Shown piece by piece: positions 12,260 through 24,199 of a stretch of 64,000 nucleotides of DNA. A model generated the notes under the pieces. That model saw nothing but the letters and a program-made list of their open reading frames with translations. It was not told where the DNA came from and searched no databases. Numbering within the stretch: position 1 is the first letter of the stretch; every line of letters begins with the position of its first letter. The DNA is taken from positions 18,192,600-18,256,599 of the forward strand of contig NC_086370.1 of the NCBI RefSeq assembly GCF_036324505.1. The letters run 5' to 3'. A program made the translations under genes and the position numbers. This DNA is from Eleginops maclovinus. Lineage: Eukaryota; Chordata; Actinopteri; Perciformes; Eleginopidae.

Positions 12260-12458
12260 ATGATGGTACTTTTTTTTGGGGGGGGGGGCTTTTTGCCTTT
12301 GATTGGATAGTACAGTGGAGAGTGACAGGAAAGTGGGAGAGAAAGTCGGGGTGGGATCCGGAAAGGACCACGGGTCGGGAATCGACCCCGGGTTGCCAGC
12401 GTACGGTGCAGGTGCCCCAGCCAGTTGCGCCACGGCCGGGGCCATGATGCTACTTTTT
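12260..12458 (-). mobile_element. tRNA-derived SINE with target-site duplications
   Basis: Read on the minus strand, it begins GGCCGTGGCGCAACTGGCTG (A-box-like TGGCGCAACTGG), continues to a B-box-like GGGTCGATTCCCGAC, and then has a tRNA-unrelated tail ending AAAGGCAAAAAGCC followed by a C-run and A-run. The tail wording matches a common percomorph fish SINE. Near-perfect 15-bp duplications ATGATG(G/C)TACTTTTT flank it (12260-12274 and 12444-12458, one mismatch), so the element body is about 12275-12443. The homopolymer C/A tail marks the 3' end of the minus-strand copy. Confidence 0.85.
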
Positions 12459-12940
12459 AACCAAATAGTCACCAAGTCTAATTTCTTCTCTTCACTTATC
12501 AATTAGAAATCCAGAGGGGCGGACACGGAGACATGATGTCAATGATGGCAGCATCAAGCGATTGCACCCACCTCCAGACAAGTAAAAATATATTTCGCCC
12601 TAGTTGACTTTCGGAAAGACAGTGATATATCTAATAACTAATATTCACTTTTGTATTTTATATGCAGTTGTAAATCTGCAACTGTGGTCCTGCAGTTTAT
12701 CAAATCAATTTTTAAAAAATGGCCAGTAGGAGTATAAAAAGGCAAAATAAAGTCATTAAGCATGTTTTATTACACACTGAATTGGTGTATTTCACGTAAA
12801 CCTTACACTATTACAATATAATGAAATGTTGGAACAACTAAAAACTAACGAGGCCATGTTAACTATCCTTAATTACTTCTGAATACTGATTAAACTTGAA
12901 ATTCAGCCATGTAGATGCTTAATCTTTCCTATGCAATGCT
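12459..12940. other. non-coding stretch
   Basis: Sequence between the SINE and the LINE. Nothing recognised. Confidence 0.4.
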
Positions 12941-14348
12941 TTGTTGCAAGGATCCCTGCTCACTGGTTTTAACCAGTGCAGATGTGTGTAGATCTCTGAA
13001 AAGGATCAACGCACACAGGGCTCCGGGACCTGATGGCATCCCTGGCCGTGCTCTCAAGGTGTGTGCAGTTCAGCTGGCAGATGTGTTCACAGACATTTTC
13101 AATAGGTCACTGCTCCAGTCTGTAGTCCCCACATGTTTTAAAGAGTCCATCATTGTCCCTGTCCCCAAAAAGACAAAACCCATCTGCCTCAATGACTACC
13201 GCCCAGTTGCACTCACCTCCATCATCATGAAGTGCTTTGAGCGGTTAGTCAAAACTTTTATCACCTCCTCCCTCCCTGACTCACTGGACCCCCTGCAGTT
13301 TGCCTACAGAGCAAACAGGTCCACGGATGATGCCATCTCCCTCACCCTCCACACTGCCCTCTCCCACCTGGACCAGAGGAAAACTTATGTGAGAATGCTG
13401 TTCATTGACTACAGTTCAGCATTCAACACCATTGTGCCCTCCAAGCTCATCATTAAGCTCAGGGACCTTGGGCTCAACAGCGCCCTCTGTGACTGGATCA
13501 TGAGCTTCCTGACGGGCAGATCCCAGGCAGTGCGGATGGGGAACATCACATCCTCCACCTTGACCCTCAACACCGGAGCCCCTCAGGGTTGTGTGCTCAG
13601 CCCTCTCCTCTACTCCCTGTTCACGCACGACTGCGTGGCCACACACAGCTCCAACACCATCATCAAGTTTGCTGACGACACGACCGTCATCGGCCTGATC
13701 ACAGACGGTGACGAGACGGCGTACAGAGAGGAGGTCAGAGCCCTGACATCTTGGTGCCAGGACAACAACCTCCATCTCAACGTCAGCAAAACAAAGGAGC
13801 TGATTGTGGACTACAGGAAGAGGCAGAGAGAGGCACACACACCCATCACCATCGACGGGACTCCTGTGGAGAGAGTCAGCAGCTTCAGGTTCCTCGGGGT
13901 AAACATCAGTGAGGACCTGACATGGACACATCACACCAGGGTCATATCCAAGACGGCTCGACAGCGGCTCTTCTTCCTCCGCAGGCTGCGGAAGTTCAAC
14001 ATGGACTCCAGGATACTCTGCAACTTCTACAGGTGCACCATCGAGAGTATCCTGACTGGCTGCATCACCGCCTGGTATGGCAGTTGCACCGCCCTCAACC
14101 GTAAGACTCTACAGAGGGTGGTGAAAACTGCTCAGCACATCACCAGGACGGAGCTGCCATCCATGGAGGACCTCTACACCCAGCGGTGTAGGAAGAAGGC
14201 CGGTAGGATATTAAAGGACCCCCATCACCCCAGCAACAATCTGTTCTGTCTGCTGCCGTCTGGCAGACGGTACCGCAGCATCCGGACCAAGACCACCAGA
14301 CTCAGAGACAGTTTTATACCACAGGCTATAAGACTACTGAACTCCTGA
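12915..14348 (+). pseudogene. LINE ORF2 fragment: reverse transcriptase, endonuclease lost
   Basis: One open frame of 477 codons. The first 12-15 codons are flanking sequence; homology begins near the [12 protein letters not shown] segment. RT landmarks in order: [13 protein letters not shown] (fingers), [47 protein letters not shown] (motif A, catalytic Asp), [17 protein letters not shown] (motif B), and FADDTTVIG (motif C, the two catalytic Asp, about 13668-13679). These are followed by a thumb region and the C-terminal segment ending [16 protein letters not shown]. The RT is uninterrupted by stops, which suggests a fairly young copy, but it cannot move by itself without the endonuclease domain and 5' promoter. 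Alternative family assignment within CR1/L2/Jockey is possible; L2/Maui-like is my best reading. Confidence 0.85.
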
Positions 14349-14393
14349 GCTGTGTGAATGTCTACTCACATCTTTTTATAGTACACACATACA

Positions 14394-14430
<37 letters not shown>

Positions 14431-14811
14431 CACATCTGCCATACATATCTGTTTATAGTACACATATCTATATATTATACATATCTGTTTATAGTACACA
14501 TATCTATATATTATACATATCTGCCATATACATCTGCTATACATAATATATGCATCTGTCCATACCTCCTCATTCCACAAGTATTTAAATACTTTCAATG
14601 TATTCCACATATGTATATATTTCACATCCTCAAATCTTTATTGTTGTTACTGTAAATATTCTTCTCTCTTTTGCACTATTTTATTTATGTTATTTGCACC
14701 ATGTATGTTGAGTTGTTGGAGGAGCACGCGACATAAGATTTTCATTGCCAACATATACGCTGTATCTGCTGTGCATATGACAAATAAAACCTTGAAACCT
14801 TGAAACCTTGT
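12945..14811 (+). mobile_element. 5'-truncated L2/Maui-type LINE
   Basis: Contains the reverse-transcriptase half of a non-LTR retrotransposon ORF2 and a 3' UTR. The 3' end has GTGCATATGACAAATAAAAC and then a short (ACCTTGAA)n tail, the kind of microsatellite-like 3' terminus seen in the CR1/L2 group instead of poly(A). The apurinic endonuclease domain that should lie upstream of the RT is missing, so the copy is truncated at the 5' end near 12945, the usual result of incomplete target-primed reverse transcription. An AT-rich tandem array (14390-14560) lies in the 3' UTR. Confidence 0.85.
14390..14560. repeat. AT-rich tandem repeats in LINE 3' UTR
   Basis: A (TA)n run (about 14398-14427) is followed by roughly 40-bp repeats of TATCTGTTTATAGTACACA and TATCTATATATTATACA. 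They give a spurious Tyr/Ile-rich ORF on the minus strand. Confidence 0.8.
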
Positions 14812-17501
14812 ATAAGTGGTCGTAAAAAATAAAATAAAAAAGGAGCCATTAATAATGAATTCAGTTTACTTCGAAATACAAGACTTATCATTGCTGTCAT
14901 CCAAACCACTCCTAACTCATACTTGAATCCAGCTGCTGAACTCAGTCGAGTTTGGTGAATATTTACAACTAAGTCTAAGAGATTAAGGCTGGCTTTCTTA
15001 TGCGGATGATTAATATGTAAAATCCCTTTCTTTACGTATAATCCATGTGAACGGTCAATTGCAACATAGCTGCAGCTCCTTAAACTCAGAAAATACTCTC
15101 TGAATTGTCAGGGTCCTCACATACTGTGTACAGCCCAACAATTCCCTCAAAGTACCCATGGTGCAGTGGGGTGCACAGCTCAAGGACAAGTTTAGTTGAC
15201 CGCAGACTAAGAGTACTTGTTGCTCTCAAGGAAAATGTGTTTTCTCTGCTTTTTTTTACAGAGCAGTTTTTAACCTTTGCTAGAAACCATATATTCAACC
15301 ACTGAATTTGTAGCTTGGGGATGCATGTTTGAAGTATCACCTTGACAAAATACACAAACAAGAAGGATCACAACTCCCGAATGACACTTTTTCACGACAG
15401 GTGTCTTTAGTTTAATCCTGTTTTGCACAAGGCAAGGAAAGCATAAATTGTAGCTGATGATTTTCAGTGCCAAACATGCCATTGTTCTATTCTTTGTAAA
15501 TTGTTCTGCACAGGAGTGTATATCTATTTATTTTATTCTTATTTTACATCATCACATCTCAGTTGGTTCTGATTTGCCTGCTCCACATAATGGAAGGCAT
15601 GAATCAATGTTACTTTTTATACCATTTCAGACGGTAACACCCACCAACAGGTGGCTGGTTTGAATAGGTAGAGTTGCAAGACTGGGAGAAGAAAAATCAT
15701 TTCAATTTACATCCAAACAATACAGTGGACAGTCAGAGGTCTGTGACGCTATACTAGCACAATGTTACCATCACCCCTTTCTCTTACTCAAAGGATGAAT
15801 TGATTTTACTTAAACAAAATCACAAGGATTTGAAGCTGGCTGTGTGTGTTTGCTGTGAGTAATTGAAAGCTAACTTGTTGCACATTGTTGCATACATAGA
15901 CTTTACTTGGTTGCATCTCCCAGGTATAATAAGGTAAAGTATATCTGGAGGCCCATGTAAAACTTTTTTAAATCAGTCTGACTTACAATGCAACACCAGA
16001 TCAATTGACTAGTGTAATAATAGTGGATGGTTGCTGATGCACAATGCGTCAACAATCTGAGCTACGGTGGGACCTTAATGACATCAATGTTTTTTTATAA
16101 TCATCGTTAGCTATTGTTTTCTACTGAAATGTTCATTGAACATTTAGTTTAAAAGCGCACAATGTTATGTGTTTCCATTTCTATTTTCGTCCTCCCCAAT
16201 TTTTTGCAGCCCATTGAAACGCTCCGACCCCTTCACTCTCTCTTAACCACTAGTTTCTGTTCTTCAGAACAATATGATGTTCATTTGGTAAACGATGGTC
16301 TCATTTAGGGTTCAAATATAAGATAAAGCACCCTGTGTTATCGTGACTTCCTCTTAGATGTTGAACCGTTTCACAGTCCGTCTTCAGTTCATGAAAACAC
16401 TCATTCATTTCAGTCACGTTTCTCACAATTTCATTTAATCGCTCTCTCAGACTGAATATTTTAAGGTTTTCAATTATTTCATGATTTCTTTTGGGGCTCC
16501 TTGCAGCCTTGCACTTTTATTGATGTAGGTCCCAGATGTTCCTGAAATCTGTGTCACTGCACACATGGGTCTACTTTTGTCTTCACTTTCAATATTGCCC
16601 TGAGACTCTCTTTTAGCCTTTGTCATTTCTCCAGATCTAATATTCAGTCCTCCTTGACATTGCTGCCCTTTGAGAATGCTACAACAATGGCTACTGCCGT
16701 TTCTAGTTTAGTAGAGTTGAGGGCAACCATTTTTTTGAAGTGCTACAGGCTAGGTTTTGCCTTTTGTTTCATACACTGATGTTGTCATTTGAGTCACACA
16801 TACAAGCTACTGAATGATGATCCTATGAACTGAATATTATGATTTCGGTTGAGGTTAACTTATCGCCACCATTGGTTTCCAAACTGAGGTAAAAAAGGGG
16901 GTCGCTGAAGAGGAGACATGTCCAAATTCATACTCCTGATTATCTTGTGTGGAGGCTTAACACACATACTTGCTACACATAGTTCTTTCGATTTGGTGTG
17001 GTTACACTTCTCAAAGCCGCATATATATCAGCTCATAAGAGGCCAGACTGCAAGAGGAAGTTAGGGGCCTGTTCAGGGTCAAGATCACCACTCCAATTGA
17101 AACATGAGTAAATCATTGAGGGGTGTAAATCCTGTCAGTCAAGAGAATACTGATTTAGATATATTTTCTTTCTATCAGACACTCACACTTCCTCTCAAAC
17201 TTAACTGAACTAGGTGTTGAGTTACGATTGGCAGCAAATGAAGAACAAATATCTCACGGTGGCTAAAGGTCATGTCGATCTTACCAGACAGAAGTGGATC
17301 AATCACAACTGCATAAAATCATAAGATTTCCTGTTGATAAGATTTAATTTGGTGTACACTTAGAGTCCTAAAAGGAGTGTTAATCCCACAATATGATCAT
17401 TTGTACATCATCTTGAATTATTGAAGATACAATTATATTTCTCATATGCGTCTAAGTTGAATTCAATAAAATGTATAATTTGTTTAAGTATATTGGGGAA
17501 T
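14812..17501. other. non-coding stretch, nothing recognised
   Basis: About 2.7 kb of AT-rich sequence. Short ORFs at 15086-15663 overlap on both strands without domains. No repeat family was recognised. Confidence 0.45.
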
Positions 17502-17505
17502 TTAA

Positions 17506-18148
17506 AGGTGCCATAGAATGGAATTTACCTTGGCATAGTTGAATAAGGAGAGTTTGGTACATTGAACTGACATATCGTGAACCTCAAACACCATTGTTTC
17601 CTCCTTCACGTGCAAATCATGAATATGCATATCACAGCGGTAACACGGGCCAATTACAACAATCCCTGTGTGTGACGTAACACACAGTAGTCCAGCCCCA
17701 ACATTTGCATACACCAGTTGCTGGAAACACTAACTCTAACACTTGCCACTCCGTAACGTTGCTCTCCAATCTCCGACCAACTGGCTGTTTTTCAAATTCA
17801 TTGGTTCCCTCCTCTGATAAAGTCTCACACATGTAAGGATGGATGCAAATAGCTTCCATGGTTCATCTCTCACGGTTTCACGAACTTCACTTAATTCTGT
17901 GGGCTCTGAGGCAGCCATGGGTTGCTCCTTGTAAACCAGCCAATCAGAGCAGAGCTCGTCATAATTATTTAAATGAGCCCCCAAATAAGGCAATTCAGCT
18001 TGTTTCATTCTAGGACCAAATCATAGGGTTGTAAATGGGCCTGTAAAACCGCATCTGGACATTTTTTGGATCAACCAAAGTTATATACCTTCTTTGTATA
18101 CATCAGAAAACAATTTAAAATACCAGATAGATGCATCCTATGGCACCT
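17506..18148. mobile_element. 643-bp piggyBac-type MITE flanked by TTAA
   Basis: Left TTAA (17502-17505) is followed by AGGTGCCATAGAATG. The right end reads CATCCTATGGCACCT followed by TTAA (18149-18152). The ends are inverted repeats of about 15 bp with one mismatch, and the tetranucleotide TTAA on both sides is the characteristic piggyBac target duplication. No transposase; the overlapping short minus-strand ORFs (17502-18008) show no domain. The element is non-autonomous. Confidence 0.8.
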
Positions 18149-18152
18149 TTAA

Positions 18153-19546
18153 CAACAAAAAAAACTAAAGTATAGCATTGGTTCACAAACTCTCATAAAA
18201 CGCATATCTTCTAATCCTAGTCTCGTGTACTGCATCCCGCTTTCCATAATTACTAAAAAAAACATCACTAAACGCACTAAAAAGATTACAAAATACTTAT
18301 GTTTAAACTATAATCTTCCCATCGCACAGAGTATATCTCTGTACACAACCAAGAGTTAATATAGCCTTCTAAGCAATAGTGCCTTTCTATTCCTACATGT
18401 TTCTTATCCGTAGATGAATATCAGCTACTTTTCCCGTCTACAATCCTCCTCTGGAGATTGCAGTGCCTTCAGGTCTTTAAGTGTGTCTTATGTAATGGCT
18501 GTACTGAAATATCCTTCTTCAGTACTCTACTTCCACAGATATTTAGTATACTCTCAATTCATCACAACAGTGTTCTTCTGACTATGTTTGAACAATGGTT
18601 TTTGAGCTAGTTGTCTGATGTCATATGGAGTTATAACGTAAGCCTCGTTGTTCTTATCTCTTTCACAGCTTTGGTTAAATCTCAGTCTCCCAGTTGCCAA
18701 GAGGCATTTGCTGTGTGTAGATGTTAAACGATTATGAAAGGGCAGCACAAACACAACTCCCAGACGTTATGAATATATCAACTGTGATTACATATACCAT
18801 TTCAAATTCCATTAAATACACCATGGCATATCATATTTGACTTTTATTTACATACGCTACGATCACTTAAAGTCATTCCTTAACTTTAGATTAGCTTCTG
18901 CCCTAAACTGTGATGGATGTTTATGAGGTTCAAAGAGGTTCTCCTTCCTCTTGCCAATGATTGCAGATCAGTGTTACAGACACACATGGATGCTTGGTCA
19001 TTTTTACTGGGCGATGATGATCCTTTTATCTGCATCAATATGATTGAGGAACATCGATCCATATTGCTGTAAGCGAGCAGAGAGCATGCAGGAACAATAT
19101 AGATGTGTGTAGAGGTGAAAGTATCAATGGAAAATACATCTACAGCTTGACAAATACATCTGCAAATATATATTGTAGCCAAATAATTGATACAATACCT
19201 TTTAGTGATGATTTATTTTACACACCTCATTTGAACATAAGCTGCGATACTCTAACCTCATGAAACCAAAGGGTAATTGTTGTATACAGTCGTGAGGACT
19301 GAAATAACGAGTGAACCTACTTTTTATTATCCAATTACAAGATATAACGCATAATACAATAGTACTGTAAGTTGCCATCAAAAAAGCACTCTGTGTCACC
19401 GCCCAATCTGATAGCTGTGTAACAAGTAGGACAACAATACAAGTACAACAATCACCAGCAAAAACATTTAATGTCTGCCCAGCCAATCTGCTCTCCCAAA
19501 TGGGCTTTGTAGTCTATGTTCCGTTAGTGTCTGCCATACATCTCTC
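18153..19546. other. non-coding stretch, nothing recognised
   Basis: AT-rich sequence with scattered short ORFs on the minus strand (18554-18754, 18886-19182, 19202-19486), none with a recognisable domain. Confidence 0.4.
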
Positions 19547-19893
19547 CAGTGTTCAAGTCCGAGTCAAGTTCAAGTCATTAAAAAAATGTCCAAGTCGAGT
19601 CCACTACTCATCCAAGTCAAGTCCGAGTCGAGTCCCTATTGATCAAGTCCGGGTGGGGGGGGGCAACATTTCTACGCCATATCATAGCATAAATATTAAT
19701 AGAAACATATCGAAAACGCGCCAGCCCATTCGTCGACCTCAGGGTTTTAATGACAAAGTCGAGTCCCTTCGAGTCATCGTGAGTCCGAATGCACGAGTCC
19801 AAGTCCGAGTTCAAGTCATTAGTGCTCAAGTCCAAGTCAAGTCACGAGTCTCTAAATTTAGCTCACGAGTCGGACTCGAGTACTACAACACTG
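19547..19893. mobile_element. MITE rich in CAAGTC/GAGTC motifs
   Basis: The left end is CAGTGTTCAAGTCCGAGTC. The right end, read on the other strand, is CAGTGTTGTAGTACTCGAGTC. They form a short inverted terminus CAGTGTT with subterminal GAGTC/CAAGTC motifs repeated at both ends, mostly as 6-bp multiples. An unrelated middle contains a G-run. I recognise this as a common fish interspersed repeat, and the termini resemble hAT-type MITEs. It lies directly against the 5' end of the hAT transposase fragment and is read through by its ORF. Confidence 0.7.
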
Positions 19894-19899
19894 CCACCT

Positions 19900-20636
19900 A
19901 CTGCCAGCTGGTGCTTGTGCTACGCTACATCCACGCTAAAAGTGTAGTACAACAGCGGTTTTTCCAGTTCATTACTATCCAGAACTCGACTGCTGACACA
20001 ATCGCTACAGCGCTTCTGGAGAAGCTAAGCACCATACTCCAAAATGGAAAAAAGGCCAAACTTACCGCCCAAGCTTACGACGGGGCTTCTGTTATGAGGG
20101 GAGCCACTGGCGAAGTGCAGCGTAAGGTAATGGATGTGCACGGGAATGCACACTACGTGCACTGCTATGTGCATCAGCTGAACCTAATAATGCAGCAAGC
20201 AACATCACACATCCCCAAGATCTGCACTTTCTTTTCAGACAGTGGTGGATTTTCTGCCTTCTTCTCCAGCTCACCCAAGCAAACTGCAGTGCTCGACCAA
20301 GTGGTGGCGCACAGACTCCCCAGAGCTTCTACAACGCGGTGGAACTTCCACAGTCGTGCAGTAAACACTGTGTACGAACAAGTGGATGACCTCCTCAAGT
20401 GTTTCCAGACCATCAGGGAAGACTCTGTGAGCTTTGATCCTGTAACTGTCAGAGAGGCTGGGGGCTTAGTGAGGATGCTTGAAGACGAGGCTTTCTGTTT
20501 TTTCCTGGAATTGATCCACAGGATCATGCCACATGTGGACATGCTATTCAACCAGCTGCAGAAGAGGAACATCGACCCTGTCTTCATTAAAGGACTAGTC
20601 CAGAAGTTCACAAACAGCATGCAAACAATCAGGTAA
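19900..20636 (+). pseudogene. hAT-superfamily transposase fragment, ZMYM1-like (exon)
   Basis: An open frame of about 245 codons resembling the transposase core of zinc-finger MYM-type protein 1-like genes, which are hAT transposases (DUF4371/hAT fold). Landmarks: LVLVLRYIHAKSVVQQRFF, LTAQAYDGASVMRGATG (catalytic-region Asp), HYVHCYVHQLNLIM, RLPRASTTRWNFHSRAVNTV and PHVDMLFNQLQKRNIDPVF. It ends MQTIR|GTAAAT, a plausible splice donor. The N-terminal zinc finger and the first catalytic Asp region are missing, because the ORF upstream of about 19900 is MITE sequence (19547-19893). The chimeric open frame begins in that MITE at 19500. A downstream exon remnant is at 21160-21262. The gene is broken and not expected to make active enzyme. 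Confidence 0.8.
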
Positions 20637-21159
20637 ATAACTATAGTTTGGCTGACAAAGCTTTTAGAAAAAATCAGTTCCTCACTTCCAACAGTCTAAA
20701 TGTGCTGTGTCATCAAAGTGATGAATATCATGTATCACATCACATTTATATTTGTTTTAGTATTTAAAAAGGAAAGAGAAGAGACTGTCAGATTTGGATA
20801 ATAATACAGGTAAAGTAGTTAATAAACACAGTTTGTAATAACAGGCTTATTCAGGTGTCCACCAGGTCAATTTCTAGAGGAGGCCTAGTTCTTATTGATT
20901 CAAGGTTAATTTAGACCTAGTTGTTATTCATACTACACACAGGACAAGTGCACAGCAGAATGAAATGACGTTGCATCTGGCTCATGAGTGTTATATAAAT
21001 AAGTGTTTTATTTAAACTGACAAAAGTAAAAAATAAATGGTTTAAAGTGAATTATATACATATACTTTAAACAACAATGAGTATATTGCACACAATGAAT
21101 ATAATTGCACATTAACAAGTGTTATGGCAAGTTAGCAGCCTAAACTTTATCTTTTGGAC

Positions 21160-21262
21160 CAGGGCCTCCATTTCCTCTCTGAGTGCATCTGACCAGCCGC
21201 AGGAGCCCATCAAGAGACGGAGGATGCTGGGAGCAGGAGAACAACAGAGGCTGTCTACAGAG
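21160..21262 (+). pseudogene. second exon remnant of the ZMYM1-like hAT transposase
   Basis: The frame reads DQPQEPIKRRRMLGAGEQQR and then LSTE|GTAAGT, a strong splice donor. The motif QEPxKRRR..GAGE..RL follows the NS(M/I)QxIR segment in ZMYM1-like hAT proteins as I know them, so this is the next coding piece after 20636. The start is approximate. The C-terminal hAT dimerisation domain does not appear downstream within the window. The following sequence (from 21820) is an unrelated duplicated block. Confidence 0.6.
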
Positions 21263-21818
21263 GTAAGTTGTGATCTGGCAGTGTTTGCCATGGAATATTT
21301 TTCAGTGATGGTTGTATGTAGCCCAAATAAAACCTAAACCGACACTGCACACAGGATAGCATATTGCCACAATGATGGAATGATGCAGCAGGCAGTCTGC
21401 AATGTATATGTTGGCATTCATGTTTTTGTGTACTATTTTTGTAGATTCCAGGTTTGTCAGAGCAGTTACAAAAAGGATAAGTCTCAAATGCTTAAATTGT
21501 ATTGCATTAACATGTAATACTGTTAAATTAACACTGAAAAGTCCTGGGTTTTTTGCATTAAGTCATACTGGGATGTTCACCAGGCGCCACTGCTTGTGAC
21601 CAACACACGTTTATGATACTTATCACGTTTTGTTCAGCAGGATAATCTCCTCACATTCACACCACTTTGTGACGTTTGAAGGGTAAATGCAATCAACGTA
21701 AATAAAAATAACATAAACCTATAAACAAGCTACATCACACGTCACTGTTGCCGTTTTTATGACACATGGAAGCTTCTGACATTCACGAGTGGGGTAATTA
21801 CTGACATAGTTCATGTCG
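21263..21818. other. non-coding stretch
   Basis: Presumed intron or decayed flank of the hAT element. The part just before 21819 (GGGTAATTACTGACATAG... GTCGTAGA) resembles 42236-42270, so it may be a dispersed repeat fragment. Confidence 0.35.
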
Positions 21819-21826
21819 TAGAGAAC

Positions 21827-22058
21827 TAAGGCTGACCCAGTTAGTGGACTCATCGTTAGTCGGCGAAAAAAAAATGTGTCGACTAATTTTACATTAGCCG
21901 ATTAGTCGAGAAAAAAATTGCTTTCATTTCATGATCAAGGCGTAATGTGCGGAGGGATTTTTGCCAACGACCATAATTATCGCTGTATCCATTTCCTGTG
22001 TAGTATTTATTGGGTTGTTATATTCAGATATGAATGATAGAAACTAGAACTAAATGCT

Positions 22059-22091
<33 letters not shown>

Positions 22092-22414
22092 CGCTGCTTG
22101 TGCACACGCACATTAAGAATCCTTACCGGAGATGTTTGTACCGCTGACGTGCCGACTGCTACGTCCGTGCGGTGCAGTGTGACTCATGCGCTTTGTACGT
22201 GTAGTTTAATGTATATATCAACGGTTAATTATTACAGTTTTATTTTATATTTCACAAGAACCACAACGTACCATGCTGTTAAAATAACCTTATGATTTTT
22301 TTTTTTATATATATAAAACGTAATATATCGTATACATGAGACGATTGGTTAACTAATCGCCTGAATTGACGACTATTAGTCGAATAGAAACATCTTTAGT
22401 CGAGGGCAGCCCTA
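21827..22414. mobile_element. hAT-type MITE with TTAGTCGA motifs, copy 1
   Basis: Left end TAAGGCTGACCC, right end GGGCAGCCCTA (inverse TAGGGCTGCCC). Subterminal GACTAAT / ATTAGTCGA motifs occur at both ends. Flanks are TAGAGAAC (21819-21826) and TAGAAAAC (22415-22422), an 8-bp target duplication with one mismatch, as expected for hAT. The family is a common fish repeat. It carries a (GT)n run at 22060-22090. Confidence 0.82.
22060..22090. repeat. (GT)n microsatellite inside MITE copy 1
   Basis: About 15 GT units. The equivalent run in copy 2 (28629-28675) is longer, a length difference between otherwise near-identical copies. Confidence 0.9.
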
Positions 22415-23829
22415 TAGAAAACTATTCCCGTACCACTCCACTGGGAACAACTGAAAATAGACGCTGGTCTGATGTAGACACAATCCTAGACTCCTTAGGA
22501 TTGTTTTACATTATTGCTAAATAATTATTATCCAGATATAAATGAAAACACTTTCTCTCATCACTGTCAACTCCTCCACTCTAATAAAGCTGCAGCCAGA
22601 ACTAATCTAGTCCAGTTTCGAAATAATATTTTGACGTCTCTCCATGGTAACACACTACAAGACCTTTAAGGAAATGTCTCTGACAGCTCTCTCCGGCACA
22701 CATAGGGTGGGCATGGCAACTGTAGCATTAATGATTAAAATGAATGAAAAGTGGAACAGTGTGGAGGACTAATCAGGGGAATGGATAGGCTGTCTGTGGC
22801 ATTCTGCTCCGCTACCCACCTCAACTCAATCAGCTTTCAAAAGAACTGGGGAGGGGGGAGAGGGGGGCGAAGCACACACAAGCTCTCTATTGACTGCCAA
22901 GCATCACCATGGCAACACTCAGTCTTCTTTCCCATTTTTCCTTATTTTTTGTATATCTCAATAACTACAAACTGTTTTTAAGCAAAACTCATAAACATGG
23001 ATTTGTAATTTCCAAGGCGGAAACATTGTAATTGCATTATGAAATAAGGTCCCTTTTCACTTGATGTGTCTGTGGCTCAGTGCTTTGGTTTGTTTTTGTG
23101 TTCCTTAAAATTAAAAATATACCCTCAGTATCTCTTGCCAGCTACATAGCAGCTAGTGGCTGCAACAGGTCTGGTTAAACATTTAATACATCAGAAACAA
23201 AGAAAAAACCCAAAAGATCCCTATGTGTTTACTCCCTGCAACATACAAGAATATGTATTATCTAGAAGTGGTCTGTAATATATCATTATTTTAAAAATGT
23301 AGATGGATGATGAGAAAATCTTTTACATAAATGTTGTTAAATCTTTAGGAGTATCTTATCAGTAAAGATAAAGTACAATAATGAAAAAGATCAGAACTTA
23401 AATCCTTCCCCCACAAGTCTCCAAGCAGAACAAGAAAGATCTCTATAGGTTTTAATGATTAAAAAGGTTGATGTCTGTAGCTTTTTCTAATATGGTGAAA
23501 GTGCAGCGAGTCAGATTAAAACAAATGAGACAAAATAGTCCTCTGAACGCTGCCAAACAAAGAAACTCAAATGACTGAACAATGACTACAGGTGAGAAAA
23601 AGTACCGCCACGGCTGCTGAGTATCCGAATCACAGTTCTTGAATTCAGACTACCACCATAGAAGACGGTTTTGATAAAAGGGGGGTTATCGATAAGGGGG
23701 GTTTCCCAAAACTTTTTTTTTTTAGTAGAGCGGGGCGATTGAATAGGGGGAAACCTGCTGAAAATTTTTGAGGTAAAATTTATTTAGTTTAGTGATTAGC
23801 AGTGTTTATTATTTTCTTGGGGGACACCT

Positions 23830-23930
23830 CCTTTCCCCCACATTTCAGACTGTGAGATGGCAGGAAATAAACGACGACGAATCATTTTGTCTGCTGCCTC
23901 CTTCATCCTTTTGAAGTGGCTACCGCTCAG
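23830..23930 (-). other. possible further coding exon of the DUF4806 gene
   Basis: One minus-strand frame reads ALSGSHFKRMKEAADKMIRR and stays open to the end of the stretch, with basic, helix-like composition unlike the surrounding AT-rich DNA. It would lie downstream of exon 8. The splice phase does not match exon 8 directly (phase 1 needed, phase 0 offered), so either another exon intervenes or it is not part of this gene. Confidence 0.3.
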
Positions 23931-23989
23931 CGCTACAGTATTCTATAATGTAGTGGGCAGCATTCTAGACAAAACAAAAGCACAATACT

Positions 23990-24118
23990 GTCAAATTCAA
24001 TGATATACCCTGACTGCACATGCAAAATGCTCAAATTCCATGACTTTCCATGACTGGAAAAACCTCTATTGAATTCCAGGACCTCTACTGATATTCCAGG
24101 ACGGGTGGGAACCCTGAT
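23990..24118. mobile_element. fragment of a TTCCATGACT... MITE
   Basis: The sequence CAAATTCCATGACTTTCCAT and the end CCAGGACGGGTGGGAACCCTG match the right end of a common fish element whose terminus, in inverse, reads CAGGGTTCCCA. The opposite end is not visible, so it is a fragment. It lies in what would be the intron or 3' part of the DUF4806 gene. Confidence 0.55.
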
Positions 24119-24199
24119 ATAAATGCATGGAAACAAACTAATTAGAAAAGCTGTGAATTGTGGATAGGTACTTTGTGGCTGTGTTTGAACAATACTTAC

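Larger units (their letters stand above)
21820..23625. repeat. 1.8-kb direct repeat, copy 1
   Basis: Near-identical to 28386-30190 in the same orientation. It contains a hAT-type MITE and about 1.2 kb of flank. Differences are point changes, GT-repeat length and a few local indels (near 23100 and 23185). Similarity is very high to about 23545, then frays through small indels up to GGCTGCTGA (about 23625). Confidence 0.92.

Noticed and set aside
12268..12445. tRNA gene
   Set aside because: A and B boxes are present but the cloverleaf is degenerate, there is a SINE tail and target duplications flank it, so it is a SINE.
13416..13934. 172-codon minus-strand ORF
   Set aside because: Antisense of the LINE reverse transcriptase; no domain of its own.
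22751..22981. 76-codon ORF repeated almost identically at 29333-29563
   Set aside because: Its conservation is explained by the 1.8-kb duplication, and it has no recognisable domain.
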